Shown piece after piece: positions 8,346-16,997 of a stretch of DNA of 47,360 nt (within the stretch, counting starts at the first letter, position 1; each line of letters begins with the position of its first letter). The DNA comes from Rhodospirillaceae bacterium. GTDB lineage: Bacteria > Pseudomonadota > Alphaproteobacteria > Thalassobaculales > Thalassobaculaceae. The position numbers and the translations under genes were made by a program. A model generated the notes under the pieces. That model was given only the letters and a program-made list of their open reading frames with translations. It did no database searches and was not told the origin of the DNA. The stretch covers positions 22,525 through 69,884 of the forward strand of contig PAQA01000021.1 in assembly GCA_002709155.1 (NCBI GenBank). The letters are read 5' to 3'.

Positions 8346-8975
8346 TTATAACTTACAGCTTTCTCTGGAACTTACGTCTTCGTACCAACGCCGAGCGTTA
8401 ATAGCATCTTCTGGTAACTCCAGTTTTATCCACTTCGCAAAATCGATAACCACAAGCAAATCGATATCTGCTATCGAGAAAAAATCACCCGCTGCATAGG
8501 CTTTATTACCGATCAGTGAGTCAACTCCATTTAAAAATCTTTCAACCCTTAATTTTCCGCGCTCTGCCAAGGCTGGAATTTGCTGATAATCAAATGGTCC
8601 GGTAAGAGCTCTGCCTGACATCCTTGGCGCCGAATTTCTTAAAGCCTCAGCCATTGCCACTTGACCTTCCATTTCTATCCGCCATTGGGTATCAGCGACC
8701 ATTCCCCTTTCCATCGCATTTTCCCCCATCAGACTAGGTGTGGGATGAAGAGCCTCTAAATAATTTCTAATGCCGGCCGTACTTGTGTATCGGGTGCCAT
8801 CGTCTAAAAGTAAGACGGGAACCGTACAATTAGGATTAATTTTTTTAAACTCGGATGATAGTTGTTCCTTAGAACCAAGATCAACCTCTATTGTTTCTAT
8901 CTCCAGCCCCTTCTCAGCAATAAAAATTCTCACCCTTCTCGGAGAAGGAGCGGTTCGACAATCATAAAATTTCAT
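8346..8975 (-). CDS. Glutathione S-transferase family protein
   Basis: MKFYDCRTAPSPRRVRIFIAEKGLEIETIEVDL...NPNCTVPVLLLDDGTRYTSTAGIRNYLE: thioredoxin-fold N-domain with cis-Pro, plus C-terminal helical domain. Confidence 0.9.
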   Translation of the reverse strand: MKFYDCRTAPSPRRVRIFIAEKGLEIETIEVDLGSKEQLSSEFKKINPNCTVPVLLLDDGTRYTSTAGIRNYLEALHPTPSLMGENAMERGMVADTQWRIEMEGQVAMAEALRNSAPRMSGRALTGPFDYQQIPALAERGKLRVERFLNGVDSLIGNKAYAAGDFFSIADIDLLVVIDFAKWIKLELPEDAINARRWYEDVSSRESCKL

Positions 8976-9085
8976 TTTCTAGTCTCCTTAGTTCGATGTT
9001 TGATTTGAATTCGTTTCATTTAATTTTTCAGTCCAAGGATCGATTAATTTGCACTCACCTATTGATGTCTAAAATACTATCGGTT

Positions 9086-9868
9086 TTACCATTGGGTCAT
9101 GGCTTCCCTTATGACCTGTGCAAATTTTTTTGGAGCCTCGATAGGTGCACCGTGCGCCAGACCTCTTAAAATTTTTACCTCTGAACCTTTTATTCGCCTG
9201 GATAAAGCATAAGCCATAGACGGCGTCGAGTTAACGTCATTTTCTCCTGTTATTATAAAACAAGGACACTCAATTGTATCAACCGATGGAACGAGTTCTC
9301 GGTCACCAAACACAAAGACCTCATAAGCTTTTTGATAATTCGATAAATTGTTTTCCAAAAGTGTCTGCCGCACACGCGCTAGGATAGGAGGCCTACTATC
9401 TATAAAGGATCCAGTAAACCATCGTTGTATTGCTGGCTCAATAATTCCGTTTAGTCCATTATTTTGAACGCTATCCAGTCGCTTCTCTATAGCCTTTCTC
9501 TGTTCATTATTACGATTGAAAACTGAATGCGTGATAATCAGACCTTTAACCAAGTTAGGATTGTCGATGACAAAGCGCTTTACAACCATTGCTCCCAAAG
9601 AAAAGCCAACAAGTATTGGTTTAACCGGTTGAAACTTTTCAATTAAATTCAGCAACCGCTCTGTAAATTTTTTCAAAGACGTTGTTTCTTCAATATCAGG
9701 GGCTTGACCATGTCCCAAAAGATCGAACGTTACGCAAGTAAACTTCTGTTTCAATTCATTAACGACGGGACACCACATAGACCGATCTAAACCAACGCCA
9801 TGAACGAAGATGATTAATTGCCCCGTCCCAACAGTATTGAATTCAGTTAGGCACAAATTAGGTTCCAA
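9086..9868 (-). CDS. Alpha/beta hydrolase
   Basis: IIFVHGVGLDRSMW (HG oxyanion), GFSLGAM nucleophile elbow, C-terminal LAHGAPIEAP His. Confidence 0.88.
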   Translation of the reverse strand: MEPNLCLTEFNTVGTGQLIIFVHGVGLDRSMWCPVVNELKQKFTCVTFDLLGHGQAPDIEETTSLKKFTERLLNLIEKFQPVKPILVGFSLGAMVVKRFVIDNPNLVKGLIITHSVFNRNNEQRKAIEKRLDSVQNNGLNGIIEPAIQRWFTGSFIDSRPPILARVRQTLLENNLSNYQKAYEVFVFGDRELVPSVDTIECPCFIITGENDVNSTPSMAYALSRRIKGSEVKILRGLAHGAPIEAPKKFAQVIREAMTQW

Positions 9869-9935
9869 TCAAAGCGTTAAAATCAGACAATCGAGACTTT
9901 GCCCAACCAGATGCGATCAACGGCACTCTGTTGCC

Positions 9936-10742
9936 TTAAATATTAGCAAACTGCTTATACAGAAAACCAGAGACAATTTCATTGAACGCGTCCACGTGCT
10001 CCAGTGATGACAAGTGCTGTGCTGGCTCTAACCAATGTAACTCTGAGCCTTTAATAAAATCTGCCATTCGTCTTGATATATGTGTGGGAGCGCCCGGATC
10101 GTCTGGGGTAGCGATTATTAATGTGGGCACATCTATGCTTTTTAACTTATCGTTTGTATCTAAACCACACATGGCTTCACTGATTTTTTTGAATGCCTTG
10201 GGATCAAAACTTTCAAAAGTTGCAGATAAGTATTTATAGCCAGGGATTTCTTTTTCTATCGCGTCTAAGGTAAACCATCTTCGCATTAAGATATCATGAA
10301 CCGATTTGGTGCCGCTCTCTAAAACTTGTTTCGATCTTTCTTCCCATAGTTGGTGCATATCTTCACTGATGAAGCATGTTGTATTGATTAACATTAGAGA
10401 AGCTACACGGTCTGGATACTTTAGGATTAGTGTTTGTGAAATCATACCTCCCATCGAAACACCGCCTAAATGGATCTTTTGAATCCCGAGATGATCCAGG
10501 AGAGCAACAATATCATCAGCGATTTGTGAAAGAGTACACGGTTCATCGTAAAGTTTACTTTGACCATGTCCTGGGACATCAATTATTAGAGAGTTATAAT
10601 CGCTAAACGATTTTTTATGAAAATCCCAATATTTTTTATTAGATCCGAAGCAGTGTATCATGGTTACAGTAGGGTCTGTATTTTTCTGATCAAACTCATA
10701 TGATATTTGAGTGCTGCCTAGATCTAAAACTTCACTTGTCAT
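9936..10742 (-). CDS. Alpha/beta hydrolase
   Basis: IDVPGHGQS, GVSMGGMISQ nucleophile elbow, AQHLSSLEH His. Confidence 0.88.
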   Translation of the reverse strand: MTSEVLDLGSTQISYEFDQKNTDPTVTMIHCFGSNKKYWDFHKKSFSDYNSLIIDVPGHGQSKLYDEPCTLSQIADDIVALLDHLGIQKIHLGGVSMGGMISQTLILKYPDRVASLMLINTTCFISEDMHQLWEERSKQVLESGTKSVHDILMRRWFTLDAIEKEIPGYKYLSATFESFDPKAFKKISEAMCGLDTNDKLKSIDVPTLIIATPDDPGAPTHISRRMADFIKGSELHWLEPAQHLSSLEHVDAFNEIVSGFLYKQFANI

Positions 10743-10800
10743 TAAGTACTCCTCTGTATAAACCCAATAAATATTTTGATATCAAGGATATTCCACACTC

Positions 10801-11838
10801 ATGTTTACGGTACCAGAAACCAATCGTCGGTTCACTCTAAAAACACGACCCGAATCGCTTCCAAGCGACGAAAACTTTAATATAGAAAAATGCGCAATTC
10901 CACCAACCCCTCCAGGAAAACTTCTGATTAAAATTCTCATGGTAGCGTTATCTCCCTGGCAAAATCAAAGAATGAAGGATTTCAAAAATTACACAGAGCC
11001 GTTTAAAATCGGGGAACTGATAGACTGTGACGTGCTAGGCCAAGTGGTTGATGGAAGCGTAGACGGCTATCCCCCCGGCCAGTTAGTCACGGGGCGGTTA
11101 GGATGGCAAGAGTATGCAATAGCATCTCCCGAACAATTAATTGCTATTAGCGCTGAATTCTCGGAAACTCTATGGCTCACGGCCCTAAGTTCTCCTGGCC
11201 TTACGGCGTACTGTGCGCTTGATCTCTTTGGTCGTCCGATGCCGGGACAAACGTTAGTTGTGACTTCAGCAGCAGGAGCAGTTGGTAGTTTCGCAATCCA
11301 ACTCGGAAAACTTGCAGGAATGCGGGTTATCGGCATCACTGGAAATAAAGAGAAAAGTAGGAAAGTTATTGAGCAACTGGGCGCAGACGATTGCCTAGAA
11401 CATAATAATCCTTTATTCGCTCACAATTTAGCAAATACCTGCCCTGATGGAGTCAACTTATTCTTTGATACTCTTGGTGGCGCAATAGGAGACATTGTAT
11501 TTGAAAATTTAGCAAAATATGCTCAAGTAATCATTGTCGGACGAACAATTTCCAATAACAGCGAACGACCTGACCAAGATCCGGTAAATATGCGCCAACT
11601 CTGGGCAAAAGAAGCGAGTATAAAAGGCTTTTCCAGATACTCCTATCCAGAACGATGGGAATTCGCAAGAGAGCGCATGATGGCTCTATGTAGACAGGGT
11701 AAAATCAAAACTATCGACCACATAGTCAACGGTTTTGAGAAAACCCCCTCATCTTTAAAAGACATGTTAAGTGGGAATTGTACGGGCAAAGTCCTTGTCC
11801 GCTATAGTGAAAAATTAGTGAATATTGAGAATGATTAA
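10801..11838 (+). CDS. MDR-family NADP-dependent oxidoreductase
   Basis: PGLTAYCALDLFGRPMPGQTLVVTSAAGAVGSFAIQLGKLAGMRVIGITGNKEK: leukotriene B4 dehydrogenase/curcumin reductase-like MDR signature. Confidence 0.9.
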   Translation: MFTVPETNRRFTLKTRPESLPSDENFNIEKCAIPPTPPGKLLIKILMVALSPWQNQRMKDFKNYTEPFKIGELIDCDVLGQVVDGSVDGYPPGQLVTGRLGWQEYAIASPEQLIAISAEFSETLWLTALSSPGLTAYCALDLFGRPMPGQTLVVTSAAGAVGSFAIQLGKLAGMRVIGITGNKEKSRKVIEQLGADDCLEHNNPLFAHNLANTCPDGVNLFFDTLGGAIGDIVFENLAKYAQVIIVGRTISNNSERPDQDPVNMRQLWAKEASIKGFSRYSYPERWEFARERMMALCRQGKIKTIDHIVNGFEKTPSSLKDMLSGNCTGKVLVRYSEKLVNIEND

Positions 11839-11841
11839 ATT

Positions 11842-12645
11842 ATGAAAATGCAAACGACACATGTGAATGGTATCGATGTCGCCTATCGTTGGGATGGAAA
11901 TAAAAACGGTCCTATAGTGATGATGGCGCACGCAATGGGAACCAGCAACGAGATATGGAACCGACAGATAGAAGCCCTCTCGGATCGCTATCATATTCTT
12001 CGGTATGATTGGCGAGGCCACGGAAAAACTTCAGCACCTCAAGGCCCATACACTCTGGATGAATTTGTGGATGACGCCGTAGGAACGATGAGTGCGCTAG
12101 AACTTGAGAAGGTACACTGGGTTGGTATCTCTACTGGAGGAATGATAGGTCAAGGTGTAGCAATTAAACACCCCGGTAGACTTAACTCCCTAACACTTTG
12201 TAATACAACCTCCCAAAGTAACCCTTGGTATCGAAATTGGGTCGCGGAGAGGCAAGCCGTCGTAAAGAAGTCCGGTATGGTTCCTGTATGGGACATGACA
12301 AAAAGACTTTGGTTTACGGATAAATTTGTCGAGGCCGAAAATGCTGACTATCATAAAATCAAAGACGTATTTATAGCTACTCCCGTTGAAGGATATCTTG
12401 GCGGAACTTCTGCAGTTGCTGACCTAAATTACCTAGACTCACTGGATCAGATAACAACAAATACCCGCATAATCGCCGCTGGAGATGACCCGGTCACTCC
12501 AATCCAAAGATCAGAAGAAATGAATGAACGGATCAAGAACTCAAAATTATTTATTATAGACGGCCAACGGCATTTCTCGAATATAGAATCTCCGAGGGCG
12601 TTCAACAAATTATTACGAGATGGTTTGGATGAAATGGCCAGCTAA
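11842..12645 (+). CDS. Alpha/beta hydrolase (3-oxoadipate enol-lactonase-like)
   Basis: MAHAMGTSNEIW...YDWRGHGKT...WVGISTGGMIGQ...QRHFSNIESP. Confidence 0.85.
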   Translation: MKMQTTHVNGIDVAYRWDGNKNGPIVMMAHAMGTSNEIWNRQIEALSDRYHILRYDWRGHGKTSAPQGPYTLDEFVDDAVGTMSALELEKVHWVGISTGGMIGQGVAIKHPGRLNSLTLCNTTSQSNPWYRNWVAERQAVVKKSGMVPVWDMTKRLWFTDKFVEAENADYHKIKDVFIATPVEGYLGGTSAVADLNYLDSLDQITTNTRIIAAGDDPVTPIQRSEEMNERIKNSKLFIIDGQRHFSNIESPRAFNKLLRDGLDEMAS

Positions 12646-12738
12646 CTTTGTGGGGTTGACAACCTGATATTCAGCCTCACCGCATGGATACTGCCATACT
12701 AATCATCCAAAATTTTATCAATTTCAGGAATGAGTTGA

Positions 12739-14316
12739 TTATTCAATAAACGTTTCCAGGCTTTCTAGCCAATCTGCCTCTTCAGCTGGCTTGTCCCAAC
12801 GAATTCGGTGAACTCTGGGGAATCGCATAGCAACTCCAGATTTATGTCTTTTAGATCTGTGAATACTATCGAATGCTAACTCGATGACTAGTCCTATAGT
12901 AACCTGTCTTACCGGCCCGTAACGTTGTACTGTATTATCTCTCACCCATTTATCTAGATCCTTCAATTCCCCATCAGTAAAACCAAAATATGCCTTTGCT
13001 ACAGGCACTAACTCGGTTTTTTGTTCATGGAGCCACCAAACACCAAACGTGAAATCGGAATAAAAAGATGAACGTCGCCCATGCCCTCTTTGAGCATACA
13101 TCATTACCGTATCTATTATGAGAGGATTACGTTTCCACTTAAACCATCCTGGTTTTGGCCGACCGGCGACATATAAACTTTCCCAAGGCTTTAACATCAA
13201 ACCCTCTAGTCCATATTCCCTGCAGGTTGCATGTAGATCGCTCAAATTTCGATAAATTTTGAAATCTACGAGCTCGGATAAATCCATTCGTTCTAATTTT
13301 TTTTCTTCAACAAATCGTTCTAAACGCAATCTTCTATATTTGAAACTATGAGCTCTAAGATCTTCTTCCCCATCGAATAAAATATCGTAAAGCCGTACAT
13401 GGCATGGAAAGTCCAAAATTAACTTGTCTGAGATTTTTTTTCTATTCAGCCGCTGCTGAAGATCATTAAATGGAGCCACTTTTTTATCTTTTATTACAAG
13501 CAACTCGCCATCTAGCACTCCATTAAATTTTGAAGCTTCTATAATTTCTGGAAAGGAATTAGAAATATCATCACCTGTTCTTGAGAACAGTTTTCGTTCT
13601 TCCGCATTGGCGGCAAGTTGAACTCGAATGCCGTCCCATTTCCATTCAAGCGCATAGTCACTCGGTTTAATCTTTAAAAGCTCTTTTTCCGAAACAGGAT
13701 TTGCCAACATTAAGGGTCTAAAAACAGCTCGATGATCCATAGATGGCCTTGGAATGACCCCTTCAAGCCAGGAGAAAAGTTCCTCAAACGGCACTTCTAA
13801 TGCATGCCAGACTTCTTCAATTTCTGCCACTTCAACATCACCAAATTTGGCTAACGAACTTTTTGCAAGTCGAGCTGATACCCCGACTCGTAACCCACCG
13901 CCCATCAACTTTAATAATGCCCAACGACCATTCTCATCCATAGCGTCCAGCCATTTAGAGATTAGGTCTGGGACTTCTTTTTTCTTTGCCGACATCAGGG
14001 CGTTATAAACATCCTTTAATTCTGGCCACGCTGAGCTTTTAGCATTGGATGGCCACATGAGTGCGGTTGTCTCAGCTAGATCGCCCACGAAATCATATGA
14101 CCAAGAAAAAAGAACCGGATCGGCCCTTTCCGACATAAGTTTTCGAATTATCGCTGGCGTAACATTTGGGAGTTGCAAAGTTCCTGTTAAAGCAGCCAAC
14201 GCTATCCCACGATCCGGATCGGCTGCTTTCTCAAAATAGTTTTTCAGAAGCATCATTTTTGCGTTACGGCTCGATGTATAGATGAGGCTCTCAAGTAGTT
14301 CTGAAAATAACTTCAT
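12739..14316 (-). CDS. ATP-dependent DNA ligase of the ligase/exonuclease/Lhr-like helicase cluster
   Basis: EWKWDGIRVQLAAN (motif I lysine KWDGIR), LDGELLV, EGLMLKP, WFKWKR. Confidence 0.95.
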   Translation of the reverse strand: MKLFSELLESLIYTSSRNAKMMLLKNYFEKAADPDRGIALAALTGTLQLPNVTPAIIRKLMSERADPVLFSWSYDFVGDLAETTALMWPSNAKSSAWPELKDVYNALMSAKKKEVPDLISKWLDAMDENGRWALLKLMGGGLRVGVSARLAKSSLAKFGDVEVAEIEEVWHALEVPFEELFSWLEGVIPRPSMDHRAVFRPLMLANPVSEKELLKIKPSDYALEWKWDGIRVQLAANAEERKLFSRTGDDISNSFPEIIEASKFNGVLDGELLVIKDKKVAPFNDLQQRLNRKKISDKLILDFPCHVRLYDILFDGEEDLRAHSFKYRRLRLERFVEEKKLERMDLSELVDFKIYRNLSDLHATCREYGLEGLMLKPWESLYVAGRPKPGWFKWKRNPLIIDTVMMYAQRGHGRRSSFYSDFTFGVWWLHEQKTELVPVAKAYFGFTDGELKDLDKWVRDNTVQRYGPVRQVTIGLVIELAFDSIHRSKRHKSGVAMRFPRVHRIRWDKPAEEADWLESLETFIE

Positions 14317-15338
14317 GCGCCTTCTTCATCATAACCAATTAAAGACAGTGCTTTAGCTTTGAAGCCCTCTAAGTTCGCTTGATGGATTATAGCTTCCTCT
14401 CGTCCGTGGGTGATCCAGATTTCTGGAGCACCTACTTCATGAAAGGTTTGAAAAAGTTCGTCCCAATCCGCATGATCAGAAATCACCAATGGTAAATCTA
14501 CGTTGCGTTGACGGGCACGTTGTTTAATTCGCATCCACCCTGATGCCATAACGATAACCGGATCGCCAAATTTTCGAACCCACCGATCTGCAATAGCAGA
14601 TGGCGGTGCGATCACAATCTGCCCTTCCAAGTCTAATTTTCCAGTTTTTTTTCTCGAGTCGGGAACAGTAATAATTTCTCCTAAATCTACCCCTTTCTCA
14701 ACATATAAATCACACAGCTTTTTCAGTGCACCGTGAATGAAAATTGCTTGGTGATAGCCAGACTCCCTTAAGAGAGAAATTATTCGTTGCGCTTTTCCCA
14801 ACGCATAGGCACCAACTACATGACAACGATCTGTAAACAAATCTACCGAGTTTAATAATTTTTTTATCTCTAACTGCGCTTTCGGATGTTTGAAGACCGG
14901 TAGGCCAAAGGTCGCCTCCGTAATAAAAACATCGCAATTCACAGCTTCAAATGGGCTACAAGTAGGGTCTCGCTGCCTTTTATAATCCCCTGATACAACG
15001 ACCCGAGCACCCCCATGTTCAATAGCAATTTGGGAACTACCCAAAACATGCCCTGCCGGAGCCAACCAAATTGTGACATCATTTACGGTTAATTTCCTCC
15101 CATATTCAAGTCCATATGGAGACTGACTAAATGCCTCGCCAAAACGCACTTTCATAATTTCTAATGTTTCGGGCGTACCTATAACTTTTTTATGTCCCGA
15201 ACGCGCGTGATCCGCATGAGCATGAGTTACTACCGCCATATCGCTAGCTATATTGGGATCTATAAAAAAATTTCCCGGGACTACAAAAAGACCATTTTTT
15301 GTTACTTTTAACCACTCTTGTGGATTTTTTTTAATCAA
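14313..15338 (-). CDS. Ligase-associated MBL-fold DNA exonuclease
   Basis: VVTHAHADHAR, SGDYKRQRDPTCSPFEAVNCDVFITEATFGLPVF, SDHADWDEL; 4-bp overlap with the ligase gene. Confidence 0.93.
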   Translation of the reverse strand: MIKKNPQEWLKVTKNGLFVVPGNFFIDPNIASDMAVVTHAHADHARSGHKKVIGTPETLEIMKVRFGEAFSQSPYGLEYGRKLTVNDVTIWLAPAGHVLGSSQIAIEHGGARVVVSGDYKRQRDPTCSPFEAVNCDVFITEATFGLPVFKHPKAQLEIKKLLNSVDLFTDRCHVVGAYALGKAQRIISLLRESGYHQAIFIHGALKKLCDLYVEKGVDLGEIITVPDSRKKTGKLDLEGQIVIAPPSAIADRWVRKFGDPVIVMASGWMRIKQRARQRNVDLPLVISDHADWDELFQTFHEVGAPEIWITHGREEAIIHQANLEGFKAKALSLIGYDEEGA

Positions 15339-15352
15339 TCAGTTAATTCCAC

Positions 15353-15943
15353 TCATTCAACAATTCTGGCTTTTTTACCGAGATAACCCCCATGATGCCT
15401 CATTCCGTACTGTTCTCGAGTAACCGATTTTTTCTCCATTAACACCAGAGCTAGGGCGTCCCCTATTGCTGCCATCACAGCCATACTTGCAGTTGGAGTC
15501 ATACCTAACGGGCAAGGTTCTTTTATTACGCCCATATTTATAGTTACGTCTGATAATTCTCTTAATCCAGAATCTGTATGTGAAGTTATTCCAATAACGG
15601 ACCCTATATTCATTCGTCGACTTAATTGAATAAACTCTAATACTTCACGGGTCTTCCCACTCGTTGAAAAAGCAACAATACAGTCGCCTGGCGCAAGCAT
15701 TCCAAGATCCCCGTGCGCCGCCTCCGCCGGATGAATAAAAACAGCAGGTGTGGCCGTCGAACTTAGAATGGCAGCAAATTTATGTGCTACGAAACCAGCT
15801 TTTCCCATACCGGTAGTAATAATCTTGCCTGCGCAGCTTTCAATCAGTTTGACTGCCTTGCCATATGAAGCGTCTATAGAGACCGCCTTTATGGCTTCAG
15901 CTTCAGAATCTAAAATTGCCCGGACCCGGCGTTCAATTTGCAT
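15353..15943 (-). CDS. SIS-domain sugar-phosphate isomerase (KdsD/GutQ-like SIS domain, no CBS domains)
   Basis: GKIITTGMGKAGFVAHKFAAILSSTATPAVFIHPAEAAHGDLGMLAPGDCIVAFSTSGKTREVLE...PLGMTPTASMAVMAAIGDALA; 196 aa, ends after the SIS domain. Confidence 0.9.
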   Translation of the reverse strand: MQIERRVRAILDSEAEAIKAVSIDASYGKAVKLIESCAGKIITTGMGKAGFVAHKFAAILSSTATPAVFIHPAEAAHGDLGMLAPGDCIVAFSTSGKTREVLEFIQLSRRMNIGSVIGITSHTDSGLRELSDVTINMGVIKEPCPLGMTPTASMAVMAAIGDALALVLMEKKSVTREQYGMRHHGGYLGKKARIVE

Positions 15944-16151
15944 TTTATTCAGTCATCTGTTTAAAAATAAATGAAATGAACAATATCGGTTCACTCACTG
16001 GGACGCCAGCCGAAAAACATAAAACTTATTGCTTTCTTTTACTTCACATCTATTCACTTCAGCACAATTAAGTCTTATCTTTAAAAAGAGTGATAAACAT
16101 TAAACAGCAAAACCGATCAAAAGCTATTTATACATCTAAGAGGAGTTAATT

Positions 16152-16943
16152 ATGCCTGATCCCGTTGTTCTTTTAGACGTTGATAAACGCGGCGTTGCAA
16201 CCATCACTCTTAATCGTCCTGAGGTTAATAATGCGTATAATGGTGAGTTTATAAAAGCTATGATTGGAGCTGTCGTCTCTTGTTCTAATGACGATACGGT
16301 TAGAGTTATTGTTATTAGAGGAAACGGAAAACATTTTCAGGCAGGCGCAGATTTAAAATGGCTAAAGGAAATAGGAAAGCTATCTCCGCAAGAAAATATA
16401 GATGTATCCCGCTTAACAGCATCCGCTATCCGCGGTCTCACTGAGGTTATGAAGCCAACGATCGCTTTAGTGCATGGTGGTTGTTTTGGTGGAGGTACTG
16501 GGATAGCAGCATCGTGCGATATTGTGGTGGCAAGCGACGATGCTTTATTTTCAATTACAGAAACCCGATGGGGTGTAATGGCAAGTATCATAGTACCGCA
16601 ACTAAATGCGGCAATAGGGCCTCGCAATACACGACGCTATGCTCTCACCTGCGAAAGATTCGACGCACAAACTGCTTTAAATATTGGCCTAGTCCATCAA
16701 GTTTGTCCAAGTGGTAAACTTGATGACACCGCAGCACCTATCATCGAAAACTTATTACTTGCTGCTCCTATCGCTACTTCAGAAACGAAAAAGGCAACAC
16801 TTAAAGATGCCGGTTTGCTTTTAACTGATGAGTATTTTGAAGAACTTGTCTCCTCCCATGCGGCTAAGAGGCAAACCGACGAGGCCATGGAAGGGCTGGC
16901 AAGTTTTTCCGAAAAACGGAATCCATCTTGGTACCCCTCGTAA
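16152..16943 (+). CDS. Enoyl-CoA hydratase/isomerase family protein
   Basis: GVATITLNRPEVNNAYN, GNGKHFQAGADLKWL, GGCFGGGTGIAASCDIVVASDDALFSITETRWG. Confidence 0.93.
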   Translation: MPDPVVLLDVDKRGVATITLNRPEVNNAYNGEFIKAMIGAVVSCSNDDTVRVIVIRGNGKHFQAGADLKWLKEIGKLSPQENIDVSRLTASAIRGLTEVMKPTIALVHGGCFGGGTGIAASCDIVVASDDALFSITETRWGVMASIIVPQLNAAIGPRNTRRYALTCERFDAQTALNIGLVHQVCPSGKLDDTAAPIIENLLLAAPIATSETKKATLKDAGLLLTDEYFEELVSSHAAKRQTDEAMEGLASFSEKRNPSWYPS

Positions 16944-16997
16944 ATTGGCAACCGTCTTGTTTCTATTTGGTGGAATCCCAAAGAGGCATTTTGTTTT

